The notes under the pieces: model-generated | Databases searched by the model: none | What the model saw: only the letters and a program-made list of their open reading frames with translations | What the model was told of the DNA's origin: nothing | From: Lysobacteraceae bacterium | Lineage (GTDB): Bacteria; Pseudomonadota; Gammaproteobacteria; Xanthomonadales; Xanthomonadaceae | Length of the DNA stretch: 43,507 bases | Direction of reading: 5' to 3' | NCBI GenBank assembly: GCA_021299355.1 | Contig: JAJTGG010000008.1 | Coordinates: 1 to 43,507 of the forward strand | Translations under genes and position numbers: made by a program | Shown: in pieces, positions 33,994-42,919 of the stretch | Numbering within the stretch: position 1 is the stretch's first letter | How the letters are laid out: each line of letters opens with the position of its first letter

Positions 33994-36459
33994 ATGAGTA
34001 TCCTTGCCCCGTGGCTGGCCCTGATTGTGGTCATCGCCTTCGTGAGCTACCACCGATTCTCATTGGCGGTATTCGCCGCCATCGGCGGATCCGCACTGGT
34101 GGCCTGCGCCCTGCTCGGCGCGTCATCGGTTTCGGTCATCGCCGCCGCCGTGGTTTTGGCGCTGATTGTGCTGCCGCTGCTGATTACCCCGATCCGACAG
34201 CGCTTCATCACCGCGCCGCTGCTCGGCTTCTACAGTAAAATCCTGCCGCCGCTGTCCGATACCGAAAAAGTCGCGCTGGAAGCCGGTACCGTCGGCTTCG
34301 AGGGTGAACTGTTTTCCGGCAAGCCCGACTGGAAGACGCTGCTCAGCCAACCCAAGCCGGAATTGACCGCGGAAGAAAAAGCCTTCCTCGACGGCCCGGT
34401 GGAAACCGTATGCGGCATGGTCAACGACTGGGAAACCACGCACGTGCATGCCGACCTGACTCCGGACGTCTGGGACTATTTGAAGGTCAATAAATTCTTC
34501 GGCATGATCATCCCGAAAGAATACGGTGGTCTCGGTTTCTCGGCCTATGCGCACTCGCGCGTGATCATGAAGCTGGCCTCGGTTTCGGCCACGCTGTCGT
34601 CCACCGTCGGCGTGCCGAACTCGCTCGGCCCGGGCGAACTGCTGCTGCATTACGGCACCAAGGAACAGAAGGATTACTACCTGCCGCGTCTGGCCGATGG
34701 CCGCGAAGTGCCCTGCTTCGGCCTGACCGGCCCGACCGCCGGCTCCGATGCGACTTCAATTCCTGATTTCGGCATCGTCTGCAAAGGCGAGTGGGAAGGC
34801 GCCAATATGCTCGGCGTGCGTCTGAATTTCGAAAAACGCTACATCACGCTGGCCCCGGTGGCGTCCATCATCGGTCTCGCATTCCGTCTTTATGATCCCG
34901 ATGGTCTGCTGTCCGACCAGAAAGACCGCGGCATCACGCTGGCGCTGATTCCGCGCCACGTCAAAGGCATGTCCATCGGCCGTCGCCATTTCCCGCTGAA
35001 CTGCGTGTTCCAGAACGGCCCGATTTACGGCAAGGACGTGTTCGTGCCGCTGTCGCAATTGATCGGCGGTGAAGATTACGTCGGTCAGGGCTGGCGCATG
35101 CTGGTCGAATGCCTGTCCATCGGCCGCTCCATCACCCTGCCTTCCACCTCCAGCGGTGCCGCAAAACTCGCGGCCGTGGTCTCCGGCGCGTATGCCCGCA
35201 TCCGCAAACAGTTCGGTCTGTCCATCGGCCGCTTCGAAGGCGTGGAAGAAGCGCTGGCCCGCATCGCCGGCAATGCCTATGCCTCGAGCGCCTTGTCGCA
35301 ATCCACCGCAGCCGCTGTTGATCGCGGTGAAAAACCGGCGGTGCCTTCGGCCATCGCCAAATACCACTGCACCGAAATGGCGCGCGAAATCGCCAAGGAC
35401 GCCATGGACATCCACGGCGGCAAGGGCGTCATCCTCGGACCGCGCAATTATCTCGGCCGCGGCTGGCAGGCTGCCCCGATTTCGATCACGGTCGAAGGCG
35501 CCAACATCATGACCCGCAGCCTGATGATCTTCGGCCAGGGCGCCATCCGCTGCCATCCGTGGGTGCTGAAGGAAATGCAGGCCGCGCAGCTGGCCGATCC
35601 GGTGCAGCGCCTGAAGCAGTTCGATGCCAATCTGTTCGGCCACATCGGTTTCGCGTTCTCCAACGCCGTGCGCTCGTTGTTCATGGGCCTGACCAACAGC
35701 CGATTCGGTGCCGCACCGACCAGCGGTGTGACCCAGCGCTGCTACCGCAAGCTCAACCGCTACTCGGCCAATCTGGCCCTGGTGGCTGACACCTCGATGC
35801 TGCTGCTCGGCGGCAAACTGAAGTTCAAGGAAAGCCTGTCCGGCCGTCTGGGCGATGTGCTCAGCCAGCTGTACATCGCCAGTGCCATGCTCAAGCGTTT
35901 CGAAGACGAGGGCCGTCCGGCCTCGGATGAAGCGCTGATGGCTTACGCGTTCAACGAATGCGTGTTCAAAATCGAGCGGGCTTTGTCCGGCGCTCTGCGC
36001 AACTTCCCGATCCGCCCGGCCGCCTATCTGCTGTGGCTGTTGGTGTTCCCGTTCGGCCGCCGTGCCCAGGAGCCGAGCGACCGCCTGGCGCACCGCGCCG
36101 CTGCCATGCTGATGTCGCCCTCGGACGCCCGTGACCGCTTGGCCGACGGCGTGTTCCTGACGCCCTGCGCCAACAATCCGGCCGGCCGCATCAATGCCGC
36201 GCTGGTGAAAGTGATTCTGGCCGAACCGGTCGAGCGTAAATTCCAGAAGGCGCTCAAAAACGCCGACATCGAAGCGCTCAGCTTCCCCGAGCAGCTGGAT
36301 GAAGGCGTGCGCGAAGGCTGGATCAGCAGCGACGAACGCAAACAGCTGGAAGAACTGCGCGAACTGACCTGGGATGCGATCACCGTCGATGATTTCGACC
36401 ACAGCGAACTCATCGCCGCCAGCGCACTGAAAGGCAAGGCCTTCGATCAGGCCGCCTGA
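33994..36459 (+). CDS. fadE: Acyl-CoA dehydrogenase FadE
   Basis: An 821-residue flavoenzyme catalysing the first step of fatty acid beta-oxidation, of the long FadE type (E. coli 814). The first 75 residues hold two or three hydrophobic helices that anchor it to the membrane. The dehydrogenase core includes FFGMIIPKEYGGLGFSAYAH, VGVPNSLGPGELLLHYGTKEQ, CFGLTGPTAGSDA, and DIHGGKGVILGPRNYLGRGW. A C-terminal DUF1974 domain follows (RGDVLSQLY-like SGRLGDVLSQLYIASAMLKRF). GGAGAG precedes the ATG. It overlaps the hotdog gene by one base and is controlled with it from the palindromic promoter region. Confidence 0.95.
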   Translation: MSILAPWLALIVVIAFVSYHRFSLAVFAAIGGSALVACALLGASSVSVIAAAVVLALIVLPLLITPIRQRFITAPLLGFYSKILPPLSDTEKVALEAGTVGFEGELFSGKPDWKTLLSQPKPELTAEEKAFLDGPVETVCGMVNDWETTHVHADLTPDVWDYLKVNKFFGMIIPKEYGGLGFSAYAHSRVIMKLASVSATLSSTVGVPNSLGPGELLLHYGTKEQKDYYLPRLADGREVPCFGLTGPTAGSDATSIPDFGIVCKGEWEGANMLGVRLNFEKRYITLAPVASIIGLAFRLYDPDGLLSDQKDRGITLALIPRHVKGMSIGRRHFPLNCVFQNGPIYGKDVFVPLSQLIGGEDYVGQGWRMLVECLSIGRSITLPSTSSGAAKLAAVVSGAYARIRKQFGLSIGRFEGVEEALARIAGNAYASSALSQSTAAAVDRGEKPAVPSAIAKYHCTEMAREIAKDAMDIHGGKGVILGPRNYLGRGWQAAPISITVEGANIMTRSLMIFGQGAIRCHPWVLKEMQAAQLADPVQRLKQFDANLFGHIGFAFSNAVRSLFMGLTNSRFGAAPTSGVTQRCYRKLNRYSANLALVADTSMLLLGGKLKFKESLSGRLGDVLSQLYIASAMLKRFEDEGRPASDEALMAYAFNECVFKIERALSGALRNFPIRPAAYLLWLLVFPFGRRAQEPSDRLAHRAAAMLMSPSDARDRLADGVFLTPCANNPAGRINAALVKVILAEPVERKFQKALKNADIEALSFPEQLDEGVREGWISSDERKQLEELRELTWDAITVDDFDHSELIAASALKGKAFDQAA

Positions 36460-36926
36460 TGCAAACGCCTTTGCTCGCGCTGTATGGAAAAATCAGCCGG
36501 TGGCCTTTTGGCCACTGGTTTTTTTCGAAGGCGGTCTGCTTCAAGGCGCCTTACTTCGGCAGCATCTCACCGGTAATCACGCGTCTTGAACACAGTCGCT
36601 GCGAAGCCGTGATCAAAGACCGGCGTGCCGTGCACAATCACATCGGCACCGTACATGCCATTGCCCTGTGCAATCTCGCCGAACTCTGCGCCGGCGTGAT
36701 GACCGATGCCAGCCTGCCGAAGGACATGCGCTGGATTCCGAAAGGCATGACCGTGTCTTACCTGAAGCGCGCCAAAGGCCGTATGCACGCCACCGCCACG
36801 CCGATGATTCCGATCACCTCAACCGACACCGGCTACGATCTACCGGTGAACGTCGATATTCTGGATTCCACCGGCGACAAAGTGTTCCATGCCGAAATCC
36901 GGATGTGGATGAGTCCGCGCAAATGA
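36459..36926 (+). CDS. Hotdog-fold thioesterase-like protein (DUF4442)
   Basis: A 155-residue protein of the DUF4442/PaaI-like hotdog group. It shows HNHIGTVHAIALCNLAELCAG, where the helix packs against the sheet as in acyl-CoA thioesterases, and the following strands MTVSYLKRAKGRMHATA and YDLPVNVDILDSTGDKVFHA. The start overlaps the fadE stop by one base (TGATG), so the two are coupled. It probably hydrolyses or binds an acyl-CoA arising in beta-oxidation; the substrate is unproven. Confidence 0.85.
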   Translation: MQTPLLALYGKISRWPFGHWFFSKAVCFKAPYFGSISPVITRLEHSRCEAVIKDRRAVHNHIGTVHAIALCNLAELCAGVMTDASLPKDMRWIPKGMTVSYLKRAKGRMHATATPMIPITSTDTGYDLPVNVDILDSTGDKVFHAEIRMWMSPRK

Positions 36927-36951
36927 TGCTTCGGCCGATGCCCGGCTAAAC

Positions 36952-38262
36952 TTAAGATTGTTCGCGGCTCATGCGTTTTTCGATTTGAATCACGCGCCAG
37001 GCATTCAGGCACATCAATGCCGCCACCAGGAAGCCGCCGGCGAACACCACAGTGGAACCGGCTGCTGCCAATCCTTTATGGATCCAGGAAAAGGTCAGGT
37101 CGCCGCCACGGTAAACCGCGGTATCAATGAATGCCTTGCCTTTATATCGGGATTCCCGGTCAACGCGGGTATACAGGGTTTCGCGTGCCGGTTTCGACAG
37201 CGAGAACTCGCCGGCGCGTGTGGCGATCTGCACCGCTGCAACCAGCAAGGGCACCGGCGCCGCGCACAGCGCGGCATAACCGAGAAGAATAGCGAAAGCC
37301 GGAATCAGCAGCATCGGCGCCACACCGAAGCGCCGTAATAAAGTACGAGTCAGAAATACCTGGATGAACAGAGTGACGGCATTGATGATCAGGTCGATGC
37401 GCGAGAAGAACTGAGTCCGATCCTGTTCGTCGGGGAAGAATGCTTTGGCGATGGCAGCTTGCTCGTTATATAGCAGAGTGCCGACACCGACACCGAAAAT
37501 CATGAATCCAGCCAAGGCCCGCAGCAATGGCGTCTGCCAGACCAGTTTCATGCCAGCCCACATGCTGCCGCCAATGACCGCGCTTTTCAGGGAATCGGCA
37601 CGCTGGCGATCGGCCCAGCGTCCGAGCATATGAATACACAGACAGCACAGCCCGAGCAGGAAAGCCGAAACCAGCATCAACGGTGCGATGGAGCCCAATA
37701 CATTGATCAGAATCTGAGCCAGGATGGGGCCGAGGAAGCCACCGATGGTTCCGCCCGCCGCGATATATCCATAGAGCATACGCGCCTCGGTATCACTGTA
37801 GATGTCGGCCATGAAACTCCAGAACACCGAAACCGCGAACAAATTGAATACGGCCAGCCAGATGAAGAACAAAGCGCCGCGGCCGTCGGTTTTCTGCTCG
37901 AACAGACTGTAGAAGCCCAGCAGACAAAGGATGAACACGCCATAGATGACCGGTAGGAAACGCCGACGCGGCAGATTGCCGACCAGAGCACCATAGAGCG
38001 GCTGCAACAGGATCATCACCACAAAAGTGCCGGTGAACAGCGCCTGCAGGGTATATTCACCCAAAGCGATGCCATGGCCGGCGAACCAATCCACCATCGC
38101 CAGCGGGAACACATCCATAGCATTGGCCGAGGACCCCATGGCTTCGCGCACCGGGCGCAGCAGGTAGTAGGCGGTCAGCAACAGAAAGAAATACAGGAAC
38201 GACCATGCCAGTGCCGGCGTCTGCCGGCCGTGTTCCCTGATTTGTGCAAGCTTGTCGAACAT
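36952..38262 (-). CDS. MFS transporter of the NTP/NDP exchange-like group
   Basis: A 436-residue protein with about 12 transmembrane helices. The start has the pattern FFLLLTAYYLLRPVREAMGS, and later ADIYSDTEARMLYGYIAAGGTIGGFLGP and KPARETLYTRVDRESRYKGKAFIDTAVYRGGD, which are marks of a bacterial MFS branch annotated near the ATP/ADP translocases of obligate intracellular bacteria. Free-living Lysobacterales commonly have such genes, so parasitic energy import is not implied. The real substrate is unknown. It is convergent with the fadE operon (25 bases) and divergent from the GMC gene. Confidence 0.8.
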   Translation of the reverse strand: MFDKLAQIREHGRQTPALAWSFLYFFLLLTAYYLLRPVREAMGSSANAMDVFPLAMVDWFAGHGIALGEYTLQALFTGTFVVMILLQPLYGALVGNLPRRRFLPVIYGVFILCLLGFYSLFEQKTDGRGALFFIWLAVFNLFAVSVFWSFMADIYSDTEARMLYGYIAAGGTIGGFLGPILAQILINVLGSIAPLMLVSAFLLGLCCLCIHMLGRWADRQRADSLKSAVIGGSMWAGMKLVWQTPLLRALAGFMIFGVGVGTLLYNEQAAIAKAFFPDEQDRTQFFSRIDLIINAVTLFIQVFLTRTLLRRFGVAPMLLIPAFAILLGYAALCAAPVPLLVAAVQIATRAGEFSLSKPARETLYTRVDRESRYKGKAFIDTAVYRGGDLTFSWIHKGLAAAGSTVVFAGGFLVAALMCLNAWRVIQIEKRMSREQS

Positions 38263-38387
38263 TTACGGCAATCCGGTTGCGGTGCACTATTAAAACACAG
38301 TCCCGCGCCGGCCGGCAGGGCACGGTTAGAGTATCTGCTCTATAGCGCGGGCATAGTCTGCTTATAGTCATCATTAAAAGATCAAAT

Positions 38388-39974
38388 ATGTACGATTACA
38401 TCATCGTGGGTGCCGGATCCGCCGGTTGCGTGCTGGCCAACCGTCTGAGCGAGAACCCGGAAGTCCGCGTGCTGCTGCTGGAAGCCGGCGCCGAAGACTG
38501 GAATCCGCTGGTACACATGCCGGCCGGCATCGCCCAGCTGGTCGGCCAGAAAGGCGTCAACTGGGATTACAACACCGCCCCCGATCCCAACCTGAAACAG
38601 CGCAGCCTGTGGTGGCCGCGCGGAAAGGTGGTCGGCGGCTCCAGTTCGATCAATGCCATGTGCTACATCCGTGGCCATGCCCGTGATTACGACGAGTGGG
38701 AAGCACTCGGCTGCGAGGGTTGGAACTGGAACAACGTCCTGCCGTATTTCCGCAAGTCCGAAGGCAATGTCCGTGGCAGCGATGCTTTCCACGGCGCTGA
38801 CGGGCCGTTGACCGTCTCCGACCCGCGCCATCTGAATGCGCTGACACCGGTATTTCTGGAAGCCGCCAACCAGGCCGGCTTCGAAGCCACCGAAGACTTC
38901 AACGGTGCCAGACAGAAAGGCTTCGGCCTTTATCAGACCACCACCCGCGAGGGCAGCCGTTGCTCCAGCGCCGTGGCCTATCTACGGCCGGCCCGCAAGC
39001 GGCCGAATCTGAAAATCATCACCAAAGCCACGGCATCGCGCATCGTGTTCGAGGACGGACGGGCCAGCGCCGTGGTCTATGCCGTTGCCGGCAAGGGCGG
39101 TTTCTGCGAAGCCGCCAGCCGTGAGGTCATTCTGTGCGGCGGCAGCATCAACTCGCCGCAGCTGCTGATGCTGTCCGGCATTGGACCGGCGGCGCATCTG
39201 CACCAGCATGGCATCCCGGTCGTCGCCGATTCCCCCGGTGTCGGCGGGAATTTGCAGGACCATCTCGATGTCTGCGTGCTGCACAAATGCACGCAAGATA
39301 TCACCTACGACAGCAGTAGTCAGATACTGGCCGGCCTGCAATTTCTGCTGTTCAAGCAAGGTCCGGGAACCAGCAATGTCGCCGAATCCGGCGGATTCTG
39401 GGCCTCTCCGCTGGCCGAAGACGAACGCCCGGACATTCAATTCCACTTCGTTCCGGCACAGCTTGATGATCACGGCCGCAACAAGATGCCGGGCTCGGGC
39501 TATACGCTGCACGCTTGCTTCCTGCGCCCGAAAAGCCGTGGCCATCTCACCCTGACCGGCAACAGTATTGCGCAGAAACCGCGCATCGACGCCGGCTATC
39601 TGTCCGATGCCGGCGGCTTCGACATGAAGGTCATGCTGGCGGCGGTCAAGCTGTCCCGCCAGCTGCTGGCACAGCCGGTATTCGATGCCTACCGTGGCCC
39701 TGAAGTATTTCCCGGTGAAGCCGTGCAGAGCGATGCCGAACTGGAAAATTTCATCCGCGAGAAGGCCGAGTCGATCTACCATCCGGTCGGCACCTGCAAG
39801 ATGGGCGCTGTCGACGACGCCGATGCCGTGGTCGACAGCCAGTGCCGCGTCAAAGGCGTGCGCGGTCTGCGCGTGGTGGATGCCTCGGTGATGCCGAAGC
39901 TGATCGGCGGCAACACCAACGCGCCCACCATCATGCTGGCCGAGCGCGTGGCGGACATAATCAGAGCCGGTTAA
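38388..39974 (+). CDS. GMC family FAD-dependent oxidoreductase (choline/alcohol dehydrogenase-like)
   Basis: A 528-residue flavoprotein. The dinucleotide site GAGSAG is at 8-13 in MYDYIIVGAGSAGCVLANRL, followed by VRVLLLEAGAEDW. GMC signature 1 is RGKVVGGSSSINAMCYIRGH and signature 2 is GGSINSPQLLMLSGIGP. The catalytic His is in SIYHPVGTCKMG and the C-terminal Asn/His region in GGNTNAPTIMLAER. It oxidises a primary alcohol to an aldehyde or acid. Choline dehydrogenase (BetA) is one option but no betaine genes accompany it, and an alkanol dehydrogenase (AlkJ-like) role fits the fatty acid neighbourhood. Its stop and that of pilU share the same TTAA. Confidence 0.9.
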   Translation: MYDYIIVGAGSAGCVLANRLSENPEVRVLLLEAGAEDWNPLVHMPAGIAQLVGQKGVNWDYNTAPDPNLKQRSLWWPRGKVVGGSSSINAMCYIRGHARDYDEWEALGCEGWNWNNVLPYFRKSEGNVRGSDAFHGADGPLTVSDPRHLNALTPVFLEAANQAGFEATEDFNGARQKGFGLYQTTTREGSRCSSAVAYLRPARKRPNLKIITKATASRIVFEDGRASAVVYAVAGKGGFCEAASREVILCGGSINSPQLLMLSGIGPAAHLHQHGIPVVADSPGVGGNLQDHLDVCVLHKCTQDITYDSSSQILAGLQFLLFKQGPGTSNVAESGGFWASPLAEDERPDIQFHFVPAQLDDHGRNKMPGSGYTLHACFLRPKSRGHLTLTGNSIAQKPRIDAGYLSDAGGFDMKVMLAAVKLSRQLLAQPVFDAYRGPEVFPGEAVQSDAELENFIREKAESIYHPVGTCKMGAVDDADAVVDSQCRVKGVRGLRVVDASVMPKLIGGNTNAPTIMLAERVADIIRAG

Positions 39975-41101
39975 CGGTTTTCCGAAATCTCGATGCCGTC
40001 CATGCCCTGCGACAGGCTGGCGGCGTCGCCACCCTGGGCTAATTTGATTTTCAGGCGCACTTCGTTGCTGGAGTCGGCGTAACGCAGGGCCGATTCGTAG
40101 GTGATCTCCCCGGCCTGATAGAGCTCGAACAGACTCTGATCGAAAGTTTTCATGCCGAGCAGGGTCGACTCCTTCATCACTTCCTTGAGCTTGTGCACTT
40201 CACCGGTGCGGATGTAGTCCTGCACCAGCGGCGTACCGATCAGGATTTCCATGGCAACACGGCGTTCCTTGCCATCGGCGGTCGGCACCAGTTGCTGGGC
40301 AATGATCGCTTTCAGATTCAGCGACAGATCCATCAGCAATTGGGACCGGCGCTCTTCCGGGAAGAAGTTGATCATCCGGTCGATGGCCTGGTTGGCGTTG
40401 TTGGCATGCAGGGTACAGAACACCAGATGGCCGGTTTCGGCGAACGCCACGGCGTGATCCATGCCCTCGCGGGTCCGCACCTCGCCGATCATGATCACGT
40501 CCGGCGCTTGGCGCAGGGTGTTCTTCAACGCGCTTTCCCAGGAATCGGTATCGATGCCGACTTCACGCTGGGTGATGATGCAGCCCTCATGCTTGTGCAC
40601 GAATTCGATCGGATCTTCGATGGTGATGATGTGCCCGGTCGAATTCAGGTTGCGGTAACCAATCATCGCAGCCAGCGTGGTCGATTTACCGGTACCGGTG
40701 GCGCCAACGCACAGGATGATCCCGCGCTTGGTCATCGCCAGCGATTTCAGGATGATCGGCAGGCTGAGTTCTTCGATGGTCGGAATCTTGGTTTCAATCC
40801 GGCGCAGCACCATGCCGACCTGGTTGCGCTGGTAGAAACAGCTCACGCGGAAACGGCCGATGCCGGCGGCGCCGATGGCGAAGTTGCACTCATGGGTCTT
40901 TTCGAACTCCTCGCGCTGCGAAGGGCTCATCACCTCGAGCACCATGTCACGGCTCTGCTGCGGCGTCAGCGGATTCTGGGTGATCGGCGAAACCTTGCCC
41001 TGTACCTTGATTGATGGCGGAACGCCGGCGGTGATGAAAAGATCCGAGGCCTTTTTGTGGGCCATCAGTTTCAGGAATGAAGTGAAATCGATGCTGCTCA
41101 T
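39971..41101 (-). CDS. pilU: Type IV pilus retraction ATPase PilU
   Basis: A 376-residue PilT/PilU-type ATPase. Walker A is GATGTGKST (133-141), the Asp box is TIEDPIEFVHKHEG, Walker B/His region is DVIMIGEVRTREGMDHAVAFAETGHLVFCTLHAN. The N-terminal KLMAHKKASDLFITAGVPPSI and the C-terminal extension past the conserved core identify PilU over PilT. It supports PilT in pilus retraction and twitching. The 17 bases after pilT suggest a pilTU operon. Its stop codon overlaps that of the GMC gene (TTAA at 39971-39974). Confidence 0.94.
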   Translation of the reverse strand: MSSIDFTSFLKLMAHKKASDLFITAGVPPSIKVQGKVSPITQNPLTPQQSRDMVLEVMSPSQREEFEKTHECNFAIGAAGIGRFRVSCFYQRNQVGMVLRRIETKIPTIEELSLPIILKSLAMTKRGIILCVGATGTGKSTTLAAMIGYRNLNSTGHIITIEDPIEFVHKHEGCIITQREVGIDTDSWESALKNTLRQAPDVIMIGEVRTREGMDHAVAFAETGHLVFCTLHANNANQAIDRMINFFPEERRSQLLMDLSLNLKAIIAQQLVPTADGKERRVAMEILIGTPLVQDYIRTGEVHKLKEVMKESTLLGMKTFDQSLFELYQAGEITYESALRYADSSNEVRLKIKLAQGGDAASLSQGMDGIEISENR

Positions 41102-41118
41102 GGCGCTTCTCCGTGGCC

Positions 41119-42156
41119 TTATTCGAACAGGCGTTTATCTTTGGCGTAGCCCCAGGCCTGGGCCTTGCTGACCTGACCCTTCTTGACCAGGTCGAGCATG
41201 CACTGGTCAAGCGTCTGCATGCCGGTCGCCTGGCCGGTCTGGATCGAGGAATACATCTGGGCGACCTTGTCCTCGCGGATCAGGTTACGGATGGCCGGCG
41301 TGGCCACCATGATTTCATGCGCGGCGATACGGCCGCCGCCGGTTTTCTTCATCAGACTCTGCGAAATCACCGCACGCAGAGACTCCGACAGCATCGAGCG
41401 AACCATCGATTTTTCAGCGGCGGGGAATACGTCGATGATGCGATCAATGGTTTTTGCCGCCGAGCTGGTGTGCAGGGTACCAAACACCAGATGCCCGGTT
41501 TCGGCCGCGGTCAGCGCCAGCCGGATGGTTTCCAGATCGCGCAGTTCGCCGACCAGGATGTAATCCGGATCTTCTCGCAGCGCCGAGCGCAGCGCGGCTT
41601 CGAAACCGTGGGTATCGCGGTGTACTTCGCGCTGGTTGATCAGACACTTCTGCGAGGCATGTACGAATTCGATTGGGTCTTCGATGGTCAGGATGTGGCC
41701 GAATTCATTCTTGTTGACGTGATCGACCATCGCCGCGAGCGTAGTCGATTTACCGGAGCCGGTCGGGCCGGTGACCAGGATCAGACCCTGTGGCTGTTCG
41801 ATCAGCTCCCGGAAAATTTTCGGGCAGCCCAGCTCGTCGAGGGTCAGTATCTGGCTGGGAATGGTGCGGAATACCGCGGCAGAACCGCGGTTCTGCTTGA
41901 AGGCGTTGACGCGGAAACGGGCCAGCCCGGGAATCTCGAAGGAGAAGTCGACCTCGAGGAATTCCTCGAAATCGCGGCGCTGCTTGTCTGACATGATGTC
42001 ATAAACCAGCGCTTGGACCTGCTTGTGGTCGAGCGCGGGAATGTTGATCCGGCGTACATCGCCATCGACACGGATCATCGGCGGCAAACCCGACGAAAGG
42101 TGCAGGTCGGAAGCCTTGTTCTTGACCGAAAACGCAAGCAACTCGGCGATATCCAT
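41119..42156 (-). CDS. pilT: Type IV pilus retraction ATPase PilT
   Basis: A 345-residue hexameric ATPase that depolymerises type IV pili for twitching and DNA uptake. It starts MDIAELLAFSVKNKASDLHLSSG, has Walker A GPTGSGKST (130-138), TIEDPIEFVH, Walker B DYILVGELRDLETIRLALTAAETGHLV, and the PilT-specific AIRNLIREDK near 285-295. AGGGGA precedes the ATG. Divergent from yggS with 76 bases between the starts. This pilT-yggS-proC arrangement is common in gammaproteobacteria. Confidence 0.96.
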   Translation of the reverse strand: MDIAELLAFSVKNKASDLHLSSGLPPMIRVDGDVRRINIPALDHKQVQALVYDIMSDKQRRDFEEFLEVDFSFEIPGLARFRVNAFKQNRGSAAVFRTIPSQILTLDELGCPKIFRELIEQPQGLILVTGPTGSGKSTTLAAMVDHVNKNEFGHILTIEDPIEFVHASQKCLINQREVHRDTHGFEAALRSALREDPDYILVGELRDLETIRLALTAAETGHLVFGTLHTSSAAKTIDRIIDVFPAAEKSMVRSMLSESLRAVISQSLMKKTGGGRIAAHEIMVATPAIRNLIREDKVAQMYSSIQTGQATGMQTLDQCMLDLVKKGQVSKAQAWGYAKDKRLFE

Positions 42157-42232
42157 ATATTTTCCCCTAATCCGTGGCTATCATGGCACAGTAACTCACC
42201 CAGTATACCCCCCTAGAATATTTCGACAAGTC

Positions 42233-42919
42233 ATGCCGGATTTGGCCCAGACCCTGCTGTCACTGCAAAACGCCCTGGCGGCCTGTGCTGTCGCCGGTAG
42301 TCCGGCGCCCGCGTTGCTTGCCGTTTCGAAAACGCAGTCTGCCGAACGGGTCGCCGAATGCGCCGGGCTCGGGCAGCGGGCCTTCGGGGAAAACTACGTG
42401 CAGGAAGCCGTGGCCAAAATCACCGCGTTGACGACGCAGGACCTCGAGTGGCACCTGATTGGGCCGTTGCAATCCAACAAATGCAAAACCGTGGCCGAAC
42501 TCTTCGACTGGGTGCAGACCGTGGACCGGGAAAAAATCGTACCCTTGTTGGCCCAATACCGCCCAGCGAGCAAGGCACCACTGAATGTGCTGATCCAAGT
42601 CAATATCGATGAGGAGCCGGGCAAGTCGGGCTGTTCACCGGATGACGCCGCCAGACTGGCCGATCTGATCGACAGTTTTCCGCGCCTGCGCCTGCGTGGA
42701 TTGATGGCCATTCCCGATCCGGCGCATAGCACCAACGGCGTGGCTTTCGAGCGCATGCAGGCGCTTTACCGGACATTACAACAGCGTCATCCGCAGATGG
42801 ATACCCTGTCCATGGGCATGAGCGACGACTATCCGGTCGCCATCCGGCATGGTGCCACACTGGTCCGCGTCGGCAGCGCCCTGTTCGGCCCGAGACCGTC
42901 ACACAGCGAGGACACATGA
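42233..42919 (+). CDS. yggS: YggS family PLP-binding protein (PLP homeostasis)
   Basis: A 228-residue fold-III PLP protein (PLPBP/YggS), which handles vitamin B6 balance and affects amino acid pools, without known enzyme activity. The PLP lysine is in LLAVSKTQ. The rest of the family pattern is present: FGENYVQEA, WHLIGPLQSNKCK, QVNIDEEPGKSGC, RGLMAIPDP and LSMGMSDDYPVAI...GATLVRVGSALFG. The start at 42233-42235 gives the normal length. It overlaps proC by four bases (ATGA). Confidence 0.95.
   Translation: MPDLAQTLLSLQNALAACAVAGSPAPALLAVSKTQSAERVAECAGLGQRAFGENYVQEAVAKITALTTQDLEWHLIGPLQSNKCKTVAELFDWVQTVDREKIVPLLAQYRPASKAPLNVLIQVNIDEEPGKSGCSPDDAARLADLIDSFPRLRLRGLMAIPDPAHSTNGVAFERMQALYRTLQQRHPQMDTLSMGMSDDYPVAIRHGATLVRVGSALFGPRPSHSEDT

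Noticed and set aside
34756-36402. A 548-codon minus-strand frame over fadE
   Set aside because: Antisense shadow of fadE with typical His/Gln/Ala/Arg bias and no motif.
36952-38262. Interpretation as an intracellular-parasite ATP/ADP translocase
   Set aside because: Only the N-terminal and linker patterns are shared; the rest of the window is a full free-living metabolic set.
42166-42210. A possible sigma-54-like element (TGGCAC) between pilT and yggS
   Set aside because: The -12 GC pair is absent at the proper distance, so it does not fit the TGGCAC-N5-TTGC pattern.
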